From Gryganskiella cystojenkinii (Eukaryota; Mortierellomycota; Mortierellomycetes; Mortierellales; Mortierellaceae): a stretch of 24,791 bases of DNA. Under the pieces are notes generated by a model, which was given only the letters and a program-made list of their open reading frames with translations, was not told the DNA's origin and did not search any database. The stretch is from the NCBI GenBank assembly GCA_015852425.1, contig JAAAIG010000595.1:1-24791 (forward strand). The letters are read 5' to 3'. A program made the translations under genes and the position numbers. Positions 1 to 10,394 of the stretch are shown one piece after another. Each line of letters opens with the position of its first letter. Within the stretch, counting starts at the first letter, position 1.

Positions 1-461
1 AAGCAAGATATTTATGCACAAGCGAAACATAAGAAAAATTGTGTTGCATGTGAAGAGAAAAAGACGAGAGCACAATTTGAGGGTAGGGGTTGGAGGTACG
101 AAAGTAGGCACTAAACCCTAATTTGCAAGCTTCTTTGCGACAGCAGGCGTTTCATTTGAATAACTGGATTCTCGTCCACTCTCGTCAAATGCTTTCTGTT
201 CATCTCTTTTCCCCATCCCTGTCCATTGTTGAAATTATCCGAAAGGAATAAGAAGCAAAGAAAAGTAAAAGATGAAAGAAAATTAAGGAGGACTGATCTT
301 CGACGTGGGAAGGAACAAAACAAAAACCGGAAATCTTTGTGTGGAGAACGAACCGAAATGAAAAAAAAATGTAAAATCGATCGATCAAAAAAACAAGGCC
401 GAATCCATTCGGTACCAACGCTTTTTTAGCGTCCATTCTTTTCTGTTTTGCTCTCGCTTAC
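1..461 (-). other. Intron (left edge) of the aldehyde dehydrogenase gene; no coding sequence recognised
   Basis: This stretch follows the donor site at 461 on the minus strand. Neither strand contains anything resembling the ALDH segment that should follow LELGGK, in particular no GQTC-type catalytic-cysteine motif. Short open frames here are A/T-rich and unlike any family I know. It is best read as the 5' part of a long intron whose acceptor is outside the window. Confidence 0.55.
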
Positions 462-1237
462 CTCTTTCCTCCGAGCTCAAGAGTCACAGGGGTCAATTGC
501 TTCGCGGCCGCGCCCATGACGATCCTGCCAACGTGTCCACTGCCGGTATAAAAGATGTGATCAAACTTGTGTTCCAACAGGAGAGTGGTCTCCTCGGCGG
601 CGCCATTGACGATCCTGTACGCACGCTGATCCAAATACGCAGGCAAAAGCTTTGTCAACAAGACTGCGGTGTTGGAGGCGACCTCGGAGGGTTTCAACAG
701 AACCGTGTTGCCCGCAGCAATGGCACCGACCGCGGGCGCCAACAACAAGTTCAAGGGGTAATTCCAAGCACCAATGATCAAGACAACACCCAGAGGATCT
801 TTGCGGATGTGAATGTTATCAAACTTGTTGACGATCCCAGTCTTGACAGAGCGGTTGGCGGCCCACTTGTCGAGGTTCTTGATAGCATCGATACATTCTT
901 GCTTGATCATGCCGGATTCACCAATCATCAACTCTGCTGGGGGCTTGTGAAGATCGCGAAAGACCGCGTCTCGGATCGCCGCATCGTTATCAGCGAGCAT
1001 GTTGTAGAGACCCCGGAGCTGCTGTTTGCGATACTCGAGGGATTTGGTGATTCCGGCGTTGAAGGCCGAGCGGAGGCCTTGGACAACCTGTTTGAAGGAG
1101 TAGTGGCAAAAAGAAAATGAGGACATACATTAGAATGAGTTTTGTCCATTCCAAAAAGTAAAAGTGTCAAGGTGCAAACGAGAGTATGGGTTGGTTACCT
1201 TGGGGATGTCCGCCAAGGGGGTGTGAACAAGAGACAT
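462..1237 (-). CDS. Class-3 (fatty) aldehyde dehydrogenase, N-terminal part, cut by window edge
   Basis: NAD(P)-dependent oxidation of aldehydes to acids; ALDH3-type members often act on fatty aldehydes at membranes. Exon 1 is 1237-1199 (13 codons from ATG), intron 1198-1088 (111 nt, GT-AG), exon 2 1087-462. The frame gives about 221 residues: the family motif GAWNYP at 119-124, the cofactor-loop motif FYTGSG at 192-197, and the TLELGGK motif whose Glu (about E217) is the general base. The donor GTAAGC lies directly after the LELGGK codons (intron starts at 461). The catalytic-Cys half, roughly 250-300 residues, is not found in 1-460 and must lie to the left, so the interrupting intron is at least 460 nt. 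The ORF's own N-terminus before the join is intron read-through; the short first exon gives a proper ATG. Divergent from the thymidylate synthase gene. Family call firm; exact substrate and any C-terminal membrane anchor cannot be judged. Confidence 0.88.
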
Positions 1238-1830
1238 TATTATGGGAACAAAAGGACGGTAAGTAGGGATAAGGGTAGGAAGAGAGTCTAAGCTGTAGTA
1301 ATGAACGAGCCAAAGGAATGAGTTGAAAGCGATGAGAATGGAAGGAAAGGGGAAAAAAAAGGACTGGAAAGGAATGGGAGGAAATGACGAGAGTAGGAGG
1401 AGGAAATAGACTTATGCGACGAGCCGAAAGTCAAAAAAGGAATGAGAGCTTTTCAGTTTTTTTTTTTTTGCAGACCGTTCGACCAAATGAAAATTTCTTT
1501 CTTCTCAGTTTAAAGGCGGTATCTGGGTGCTTTTTTATTTAAACAATGCTGATGTTAAAAAGAACAATAGACAGACTGGCAGGCAACGACACCAGGAACC
1601 TGTGATGGTCAGTCACAAAAATCAAGAAAATAAACAAGTCGCGACTCTTCGACGCGTTTTAATTTAATAATTTGAAAGGAGGGAAAAAGAGAGAGGTGTC
1701 AACTGAACAACCCTTCGCAACAGTCGCTTTCTTTTTCTAATTCATTTCATTTGATCCTACATCTTTTCCATCCTTCCTAATCACAAAGTCTGATTAAACT
1801 AGAAACTCCCTCCAAGAACAACACAGGACA
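1238..1830. promoter_or_regulatory. Divergent promoter region between aldehyde dehydrogenase (-) and thymidylate synthase (+)
   Basis: No coding frame is supported. The left half (next to the ALDH start) is purine-rich on the + strand with GGAAGG/GAGGA runs; the right half is A/T-rich with a CT-rich block (about 1725-1790) just before the thymidylate synthase ATG. A T run lies near 1459-1470. A single ACGCGT at 1652-1657, with TCGCGA at 1640-1645 nearby, is the only recognisable motif. Confidence 0.6.
1652..1657. promoter_or_regulatory. ACGCGT (MCB-like) box upstream of thymidylate synthase
   Basis: A perfect MluI cell-cycle box core lies about 175 bp before the thymidylate synthase ATG. In budding yeast the orthologous gene (CDC21/TMP1) is a known MBF target through such boxes. 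The same hexamer also occurs in coding and intronic sequence elsewhere in this window (about five occurrences, close to chance), so function is only inferred. Confidence 0.3.
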
Positions 1831-2979
1831 ATGGTCAAGCCCACATTCACCCCCTCGATCCATCCCTGGAGATCTCAGGACCAGCATGAGGAACACCAGT
1901 ACCTCAACATGATTCGTTACATCATTGAACACGGTGAACACCGTGCTGACAGAACCGGGACCGGTACCCGTTCTATCTTTGCTCCTCCCGCCATGCGTTT
2001 CTCTCTTGAAAACGACATCTTTCCTCTTTTGACCACAAAAAGAGTTTTTTTCCGTGCTGTCGCGGAGGAACTCCTCTGGTTCGTCAAGGGCGACACCAAC
2101 GGTCTTCATCTCTCGGAAAAGGGTGTCAAGATCTGGGAGGGCAACGGGTCCCGTGAATACCTCGACAAGGTCGGTCTGTCCCATCGTAAGGTCGGTGATC
2201 TGGGCCCTGTTTATGGCTTCCAATGGAGACATTTCGGTGCCGAGTACAAGGACTGTGATGCGGATTACACAGGTCAAGGCGTCGATCAACTCGCCGAGGT
2301 CATCTACAAGATCAAGAATAACCCTACAGACAGACGTATCATCATGAGTGCCTGGAACCCTGCTGGTATGTTTGATATCACTAATCATATTGTACCAGGT
2401 TAATGCTGTTTTTTTCCTCCGCAGCATTCGTCAGCTAATAATAATTTCTTTGCTGTCACCATTCGTCGTCGTCTGGGTTGTCTTCGCCATATTTTTCTCT
2501 CTTCCAACATAGATCTTGGAAAGATGGCCCTCCCTCCATGCCACATGTTCTGTCAGTTCTATGTCTCGACACCGACGGAATCCCAGCCCCGAGCAAAGCT
2601 CTCTTGCCAGTTGTATCAGCGATCGTGTGATATGGGTCTCGGTGTTCCTTTCAACATTGCGTCGTACGCATTGCTGACAAAGATGATTGCCCACGTAACC
2701 GACTTGGACTGTGGCGAGTTTATCCATACGATGGGTGACTCTCATATCTATATGGATCATCTTGAAGCGCTTCAAGTCCAGATCGAGCGTGAACCCAAGG
2801 CGTTTCCTACGCTGGTGATCCGTCCGGAGGAACAGATCGAGACGTTGTCTGAGGATGGTACGACGGTTACAAAGACGGTCAAGAGAGAGATCAAGGACAT
2901 TGATGATTTCCGGTTTGAGGATTTTGTCCTCGAGGGCTATGTGCCCCACAAGAAGATCGACATGGCGATGTCTGTTTGA
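1831..2979 (+). CDS. Thymidylate synthase
   Basis: Converts dUMP plus methylene-tetrahydrofolate to dTMP and dihydrofolate, the only de novo source of dTMP. Exon 1 1831-2365, intron 2366-2512 (147 nt, GTATG...ATAG, phase 1), exon 2 2513-2979, total 333 residues, in the range of fungal enzymes. Visible motifs: the phosphate-binding DRTGTGTRS loop (R41), the active site [14 protein letters not shown] with nucleophile about C188, the [11 protein letters not shown] segment with the conserved Asn, and the GDSHIYMDH motif. The intron splits the Asp codon before LGKMALPPC. Near the C-terminus there is a family-typical eukaryotic extension ([17 protein letters not shown]), ending AMSV. The ATG at 1831 is the first in frame and gives the expected short N-terminal arm. 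It is followed after 252 bp by the metaxin-like gene in the same direction. Confidence 0.97.
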
Positions 2980-3231
2980 AAATGACTAAAATTAAAGACA
3001 TTATTAAACCTGTTTTCAAACTTCCAAAAAAGGATAAAATGGGATAAATTATTCCAGTTTTTTGTGACCGGAGATGATCAACCCTTTTCTGTCCGTTGGG
3101 GAGAAGGAAACTTTGGTTGCATTCTTTTTTCTTTGCTCGCTCACCCTTTCTCACGACCAACACACAGGATTGCCCTTCATTCCTTTATTGGATTCCCAGG
3201 AACAGGATACTCCAGGACCGGATACTTTATA

Positions 3232-4915
3232 ATGCCCACTTCCGAGCTCTATGTCTTTGGAGGCGCCTTTGGTCTGCCCTCGATCGACCCTCAATGCCTC
3301 GCCTTGATCTCGTACATGAGCATCGTCTCTCATCAGGAATATACCATCGTCGAATGCAACGATACCGGAGTCTCTCCCACTGGTAGGGACCCCGCGTCTT
3401 CTCTTTAATGCACCAGGCAACCGGACAACCTAACGGAACTCGGAGGTTGATGGGGAATGAAACTGAATTCTCATTCATCGTCTTTTTTGTGGTTTTATTT
3501 TTTTAGGTGAACTGCCCATGCTCCATGACGGAAAGAACTGGATCTCGGGAACCAACAGGATTATCGCTTACCTCTCAAAAACGGCAAGTATCCACCCCCG
3601 ACATGGATGGGGGGTGCATATGCGATTAAGCTTTACTTGGAGAAAACAAGCAAAGTGAGTGTACTAACCAACAAATACCACGTACAACCTTCAACGACCA
3701 ACAGGGCTATAACGCGAACGAGCACTTGTCCAAGGAAGAGGTCGCAAAGTCTGTTGCTTACGGATCGCTCATTGACGAGTCCCTGACGGATGCTCTGGTA
3801 AGCAAGGAGCTTATGTTCAATGCTATTTTCACTCGTGCATCTGTATGATTACCTAATTCTCCACATCTCTCTTTTTTCTTGCTCTATGATACTGTACGTA
3901 GCTCTTCTCATGGTTCGCCGTGGCAGACAACTTTCTGGGCGCGACTTGCAAGGCTTACTCGAACCTGTTTTCATTCCCGACCCGTTACTTTTTGCCCATT
4001 CAGATGCGCAAGGCTGCTGTCGCTCGTGTTCAAAAGTACGGAGGACGCGTCGAGTCTGGCATCATGACCGATTCCAAGGATTCCAAGGTAAAAAAAAGGA
4101 CGATTTGAGTCATAGGCAGTGGGAAGAGTATATAAGGACTCTCCCTCCTCCCCTATTTGAAACGCACGGGCGAGGCTTTCATTTCTGACCTTTTTTTTTT
4201 TTTTTTTTTTTATTTGTTGTTCAAACCTAACTAATAGGTCTATGCCTTGGCCAGAGACTGCTACCGTGTCTTGGACCGAAAGTTGGGCGACAACGATTTC
4301 TTTTTTGGAGTTCGGTAAGGACAAATGGACTGGGAGATATTTTTTCCCCTCTTTCAAATGGACTATTCTCCGTCCCCTGATCTATGTGAGTCTAAGATAT
4401 ATCTCCTTGCGGTATTTTCCAAACAAAAAAACAATAGTCCTACCACATTGGACGCCAAGGTGTTTGGTTATTTGGCCCTTCAGCTCTACCCAGAGTTGCC
4501 TGACCCAGCTTTCCAAAAGATGCTCCAAGAAGAGTTCCCAAGATTGGTCGCGTTCTGTGGTCGTTGCCGAGAAGAATTCTTTGCCAACTTGCCGGACAAG
4601 ACGGATCCTACAGAGGCCTCACCGTTTTTCACCAATCCGTTTTCGGCCCCCAAGGAATGGTTCAAGAACACGTTCTTGACATCCTCGACGACATCATCAT
4701 CCAATGGATCCAACAGTGCTAGCACGCATGACAATGAAAAGAAGAAGAAGTCGCAAGAAGAAAGGGATTTTGATCTCAAGCGGATCTATGCCGTCACATT
4801 TGGAACGTTGGCTATGGTCACGTATGTGATCGTTAATGGATTAGTCGTGATTGGAAATGAGGAAGAGGAACCGGAGGAGGAGGAGATTCATCATCCCATC
4901 TCTTATGGATTCTAA
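3232..4915 (+). CDS. Sam37/metaxin-like mitochondrial outer-membrane protein
   Basis: Predicted subunit of the SAM complex that inserts beta-barrel proteins into the mitochondrial outer membrane. Six exons: 3232-3382, 3507-3583, 3705-3797, 3902-4087, 4238-4314, 4438-4915 (353 residues). The N-terminus LYVFGGAFGLPSIDP, then SPTGELPMLHDGKNWISGTN and IIAYLSKTGYN, is the thioredoxin-like metaxin/Tom37 half; a GST-C-like helical half follows, with the diagnostic DNDFFFGVRPTTLDAKVFGYL. A hydrophobic segment at about 311-333 (YAVTFGTLAMVTYVIVNGLV) is a C-terminal membrane anchor, followed by a Glu-rich 18-residue tail. A Ser/Lys-rich linker precedes it. Intron 2 (3584-3704) needs a GC-AG donor (ACG|GCAAGT); intron 4 contains a run of more than 20 T. 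Whether it is the Sam37 or a second metaxin paralogue cannot be settled. The 3' end faces REV1, 148 bp away. Confidence 0.9.
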
Positions 4916-4986
4916 AAAAAAACAAGGAGGCTGTCTTCTTTTCTTTTGTTAAAAACGACAGCAAAAAACATATTGAACAGGGAAAA

Positions 4987-4992
4987 AATAAA
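4987..4992 (+). terminator. Possible poly(A) signal AATAAA of the metaxin-like gene
   Basis: AATAAA lies about 72 nt after the stop codon in the 148 bp convergent spacer with REV1. The spacer is A-rich on + and U-rich in both transcripts. Placement is right for a fungal polyadenylation signal; not otherwise tested. Confidence 0.4.
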
Positions 4993-5063
4993 ATAATACA
5001 CATAGAGGCTGTTCAAACTTTTATATTTTATGTTGTTCTTCCGAGTTTTGGCAATCTTGTTAC

Positions 5064-8000
5064 TCAGTCGAGATTGAACCGACCGCCATACAGAAGCGAG
5101 ACGAGTTTTGTGACAGTCGACAACGTGTTCTCTAAAGCCTGTCTCCAGCTGCAAAGCACCACGGCCTTCAACAACTCTGGATCATGCTGCTTTCTATGTG
5201 TACCTTCTCCCTGATCAATTGCCACCAACCGCTCGTTCTCTTGAATCCTTCGCCGGAGCCATCGCAGGATCAACCGAACCCGCTCCAAGTCCCGTTCCAT
5301 AAAGATCACTCGGGCCAAGAAATCGCAAAAGGACTGGACGTCGTCCGGGTTCGGTCCTTCATCCACAGGTGCAATACAAGAGGCCGCCGCACCCGCTGCA
5401 CTCGACGCTCCTGTAGCTGCTGCTGCAACCGTCACGGGTTCCTCAGTGTTGTAGATGAGCGTGGACTGGACCCAAGTCGAGATCATGGACCGAAGTTCGC
5501 CAATCTCGCGTCGACCCATTAACGTCGGTTTCTCCAAGAATAGCTTCTTGCTTTCTACAGATTGGTCGCCGAACTCTGTCTCTGGAGGGATATTGTTGAC
5601 GTCAAGTCCACCAACACCACTATCGCCGTTGCCGTTGCTAGCACTACTGCCACCACTTCTAGCGCTAGTAGAAGCAGCCAGCTTGGCGTCTTGGAGTTGT
5701 TGACGGGTCTTGACAAGCTCAAGTAGATGATTTCTTTCAACCTCGGCGCGAATATCCGGCGGCAAAGCTGCCAGAAACTCGGCATCCAGTTCAGGCTCAG
5801 TGACCGTCGTTCTTACATTCGCCGCCGTCGTCTTGGCATGAGGAAGCGGAGGTATCACTCCATTAGATTCCTGATCGGACAGCGAATCCTCATCCTCTTG
5901 TAATCCCGAGGCAGGACCTCTGGTACGGGACGAGGTGGAGGTAGCGGTTGCACCGCGCTTTTTGGGCCGACCTCGAGGTCGTCCACGAGTCGTCGTTGTT
6001 GTTGTGATCGTTGTCGTTGTCGTCGTTGTTGTCGCACGAGTTCCTTTCTTGTTAGTAACAAGTGCAGATGCAGAGTCCGTTGAACGGCCACGACGGTCCC
6101 CCCGAACTGGGACCTTCTCGCCACTCTCGTTACCCGAGGAGGACCCTGCTGGTGGCGCTGTGATAGCACGATCAGGTCCGGCCTGGACGAGTCTTTGGAT
6201 GAGTTGATGGTTTTCCATATCACGGTCATACTGCTGTACGATTTCTGCTCGGATATCCTCCGGTAGCGCATCTAGAACGGACGCGTCCAACTGTTAAGAT
6301 TCAAAGAGATGCAACAACAAGGAGAACAAGTTAGAGAATATTCTTTTTTTCTACCAATGATAATTTCGTCCGCTGTCGTGTTAACGTTCTAAGCATGTTT
6401 TTTTGTTTTACCTTGGCGGGAGACTGTAATCCTAGAATTCGGTTTAAAGGCCTCCTAGGAGGGGTATTGGGCACTTGAGCCTGAGGGGGTTCCAGGCGTC
6501 GTTCAGCGTAACGTTGCAGAGTGGTCTTCATGGCAGGTGTTGACATGGCGATCAAGTCTGCGGGATCAAGCTGTGACCAGGCTGGTAAAGTCGTGTTGGC
6601 TACCTGCTCCTCCTTGTTCTCCTTGTTCTCCTCCAACGGTGCAGGAGGTTCTGGATTCGTCTCTGTCATATCCTTGTCACCACCACGGCCATTATCGCTG
6701 CTGCCACCCAGGAAGACGAGTTGATGATGACGCCGCAGATCTTCTTGAATATCAGTGGGCAGCTCATTAAAGGTTGCCTGGTCAATCTCCATCTCCGGTT
6801 TTGGTTCGCTGACTCTATTCCCGGCGTCAGCATGTGGCTGCTGCTGCTGGTCTTGGTTTTGCTCATGTTGTTGATTATGATGATGTGGCTCATCCCCTGG
6901 ATGTGGACTCTTTATACTCGCTATTGCTATTGCCGCTGGCCCAGATCGCTGTTGTTGCTGGAACATCGCAGAACTTAGCGTAGTCTGGTTCTTGGTGTCG
7001 ACAGACGCAAACGCTGATTTTGAGACAGAGTTAATCGTGTCGTTGTTGAGCTTCAGCACTTGAATGCCCAATCCTATACATGCCAAAGAGAGGTCGCTGT
7101 TAATGATGTACCTCTATGCCATCAACACTAGGTCAATCATTATTGTTTTTAAAAAAAAAATAGATCCTTTACCACGCAAGTCGAGAACATTAAAGTTGTA
7201 ATACTTAAGCAAGTTTAAAGCCTCGTTCGCAATCATATGCGGATCGTCTGTATAGACTGGCAACTGTCCAGTCCTACTAAACATATCCACAGGTCCATGA
7301 CCGAGGTGTTTCCATTGACCCTTTACAAACTCCTTTCGTTTCATGATCTATTGAACAAAATAAACAAAACGAGTTAACTTTTTCGAGTTTGACAGGACTT
7401 TCCTCAGCCAGTTTTACGCCTGCATGGTCGGATACAACATTTGACAGTGGGGGTTTTTTTCTTTACCTTGATGGTCACAGACTTGCCCTTACGTTCAATC
7501 TCCTCGAGCCGCTTATGAACCTCCATGGCCAGATCCCGAATAAACACCTCGACCTGGGCCTGGTTCTCGAATCGGACTCCCCAAGAGATCTCGGCACTGA
7601 CACTCTGTCGAGCCTTTTCACGATCCGAGGCCAATGTCGTCTCATCGATCCCACGACAATATTTCCATAGCATCTCGCCTGTTTTCATTCCACAGATCCG
7701 CTGGAGCTCATCCCGTTTGACCTTCTGAAGTTGGCTCAGGGATTCGACCGACAAACGACTCTCGAGATCCTCTGAAATCTTGTACCCAACTCCTGGTAGA
7801 TCCTTGACACGAAATTCTTTCAATGGGCCTGTCCGTGTGACTGTGGGTGATGATGATGTTGAAGGCGCTGATGCTGTCGCCGTTAGTGGAGAGTCCTTGT
7901 CTTGGTGTTGAGAACCGAGATCACTCCCACTGAGTCGCAGACTTGTCTCGTCCTGTGTGGTTGAAGGCAACAACCATTGCGCTCCACCCTGGAGTTCCGA

Positions 8001-10394
8001 CATGGTCTTTTCAGATCCTGGAGCGCTCGGCCAGATATACTGTCCATGGGGTTTCGCCCGCTTGGTGGCAAGTTTCGCTAACAGGATATTAGGCCCGATT
8101 CCGATACTGGCATGACACCCCGTCGCAGCAAAGATCTCATCTCGGACTCGCTGTGCAAACGCTTCTGGTCCCACAAGGGCATCCAGGGCTTCTTGTTCGG
8201 GAGTTGAAAGAGGTTGTTGATCGGGTGTGGGTGTGGATCGAGTCTTTTCCCAGTATGGTAAACATTTCGAGGTCACATCGACTAAGGCCTCATCCACAGA
8301 AACGGCTTGGAGTTCGTCTGCATAATTGAGAAGAATCTTGTAAAACTCGATCGAAATGTCTTCGTACTGTTGGAATTCATAAGGGACGACAATGATGTCT
8401 GGACAGAGCTGTCGGGCCTTTTGGAGATGCATCCCGTTCTTGACGCCGAAATCTCTCGCGAGATAGTTACAAGAGGCAATCTCACTGTTGGAGGTGGAGC
8501 CACCGGACCCGTGCGCGACACCGATAGGTTTGTTCAGCAGCTCAGGTCTCCCCCTCGCGGCCACGGAGGCAAAGAAGCAATCGAAATCAACGTGCCTAAA
8601 AGGTAAGTACAGGGGGAATGGAACACCATCGGAAATGGTGAGCTACTTGTCGATTTGGATTCTTAAATGCATAGTTTTCGAATGACTCGAGTCGTCCATA
8701 CATAATAGTCCGGTTCTTGAACTTTGTCGCGACGGGGACTCGATTCTTTTGAAATTCTGCCGTGATATCCCGAAGTTTTGCCTTCCAGGTCGACAAGTAA
8801 TGTAGCCGAGAGGATTGATAAAACTTTTCAACAAATCCGGGTTGAATTGAAGAGTTAAGTCTGTTCCAGGGGACCGAGAGTTCGATCAGAGTCGGGTGAC
8901 GGGTATCGGGTTCTCCAGGTGCAGGAGCAGGAGGAGGAGGAGGAGGAGGAGGAGGAAAAGGTTGAGGGGCTCCAGCGGATGAAAAATTAGATCGAGCGGA
9001 ACCAGTATTTTCAATGGAATGTGTCGGTTGTGGACGTGCTGCAGATCTGGCATAAGGGTTGAACGCGGGGGGTTTAGGGACTATCATATCGGCTGGCCGC
9101 TTGAGGGGGTTCTTGGGAGATGTTGCGGCCGGTGATACAGCTGGTGGGTTGGTACCGTTGTTCGATTCCGTGGGCGGATGCTCGTCCGAGTCCATGGCGA
9201 TATGTGGTTGGTCCGTCTCCAGTTCATCCTCGAACAACATCTCTTCATCAAAGTCATAACCTTCCCAGCTCTGACTTTCGTCTTCCACTTCTGCTTCTTC
9301 TTTGTCATCGGGTACATAAGCTTCCTCACGATTGATGGCATCATTGATGGCCAGGTCGTTGTCTTCAATATGATCTTCGTGCACACCTGGAAGAGGGATA
9401 GGCTCAGGAGTAGGGGAAGGAGCGGCAGGCGTTGAAGGAGAAGTGGCCTCCGTGATGCTGACTCCAAACTTTGTAAGAGATTGAGGTGTTCTGAGGGTAC
9501 TAAAGTTGTGCCATGGCAACAAACGATTGGCCTTGACGCTCTCCACCACCCACTCTGGCTTGGCGACCTTGTAGTTTCTAATAGACATGAAGACAGTACC
9601 GAATTTAGTCGTTCGTCTTCAGAATGTCGAGTGTTGGCTTTGTAGATAGTGCGACTGCAAATCCACAATCATCTTACCGAAACTCTTTCATCTTTGATTG
9701 AGTGAGGTTGGAGGCGATGATGTGGGTCACTTTGCTCTTTTGTACTGTCCAAGGAGTCATAAAAAACGAATGAAAAAAAATATAGAAAAGGTTATGAAAC
9801 AGTCATAGTTATCCACCGCTTTCCTCACTGTCACAAACACTTCAAACAAGGAGGAGAAAAGACAAAATCTTACAGAATTGTGTAAACTCTCCGCCTAATT
9901 GAATACAGTCAAAGTGGAACAACCAAAAAGTCAATTCAGCAGCTCATCATCCTTAAACACTGCGGACCAAACTAAAACAGCGTCTTCAAAAGCCTACCTC
10001 GCTGCACAATCATATTGCGAATATCTATATTTTGGAAAAAAGACTGGTTAGTACGCACAACCTCCAACTCGTCGGTCTTTATACAACATATAAGCACACG
10101 CGACAACAATGTTTTTTTTGTTACCATGGACAGGAGGGTTCGTGTATCCATTCACATAAACAATGACACCCTCGAAAATCTGTGTCAGGTCTGCGGGGGC
10201 AAGAGCAGCACTAAAAGAAGAAAAAGATTATGAGAAAAGGCATAACATGTTCATCCTCAGGGTGTCTATACGCTGACAGTACTTTACATCTCTTCTTGCT
10301 GCAGCTGCAACTTTGCCTTTTTGTGGCGAAAGTAAGAACCAAAGTCACCATAGTCGATGGCGTTGTAAGGGTCGTCTTCCTTGTCAGGATCCAT
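5064..10394 (-). CDS. REV1: DNA repair protein REV1 (Y-family translesion polymerase)
   Basis: Deoxycytidyl transferase and scaffold for damage bypass. Ten exons: 10394-10288, 10210-10125, 10024-9998 (27 nt), 9894-9874 (21 nt), 9744-9678, 9577-8702, 8595-7467, 7347-7173, 7073-6412, 6290-5064; all joins keep frame and give 1458 residues. Order: N-terminus YGDFGSYFRHKKAKLQ; BRCT about 45-130 (FEGVIVYVNGYTNPP, THIIASNLT, KPEWVVESVKANRLLPWHNF); acidic and Pro-run linker; catalytic core from MHVDFDCFFASV (D398) to SVDEALVDV (D496/E497), then a helix-hairpin-helix (VKDLPGVGYKI) and little finger; UBM-type motifs at about 926-948, 1051-1074 and 1217-1241; an AT-hook-like RGRPRGRPKKRG at about 1152-1163; and a C-terminal helical domain about 1300-1458 that in other fungi and animals binds Pol zeta and other polymerases. 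The first in-frame ATG after an upstream stop is used. A low-complexity insertion of about 60 residues lies before the HhH. Confidence 0.96.

Noticed and set aside
200..436. Frames containing NNGQGW, reminiscent of the ALDH GQTC motif
   Set aside because: The surrounding residues do not match ALDH and the cysteine is absent.
6001..6050. GTCGTTGTT repeat as a CRISPR-like or microsatellite array
   Set aside because: It is the coding strand complement of a Thr run in REV1.
8596..8701. Longer REV1 exon reading GRLESFENYAFKNPNRQ before the catalytic core
   Set aside because: The frame then fails to join HVDFDCFF. Donor GTATGG at 8701 joins RTIM directly to HVDFDCFF with a 106 nt intron and the expected phase.
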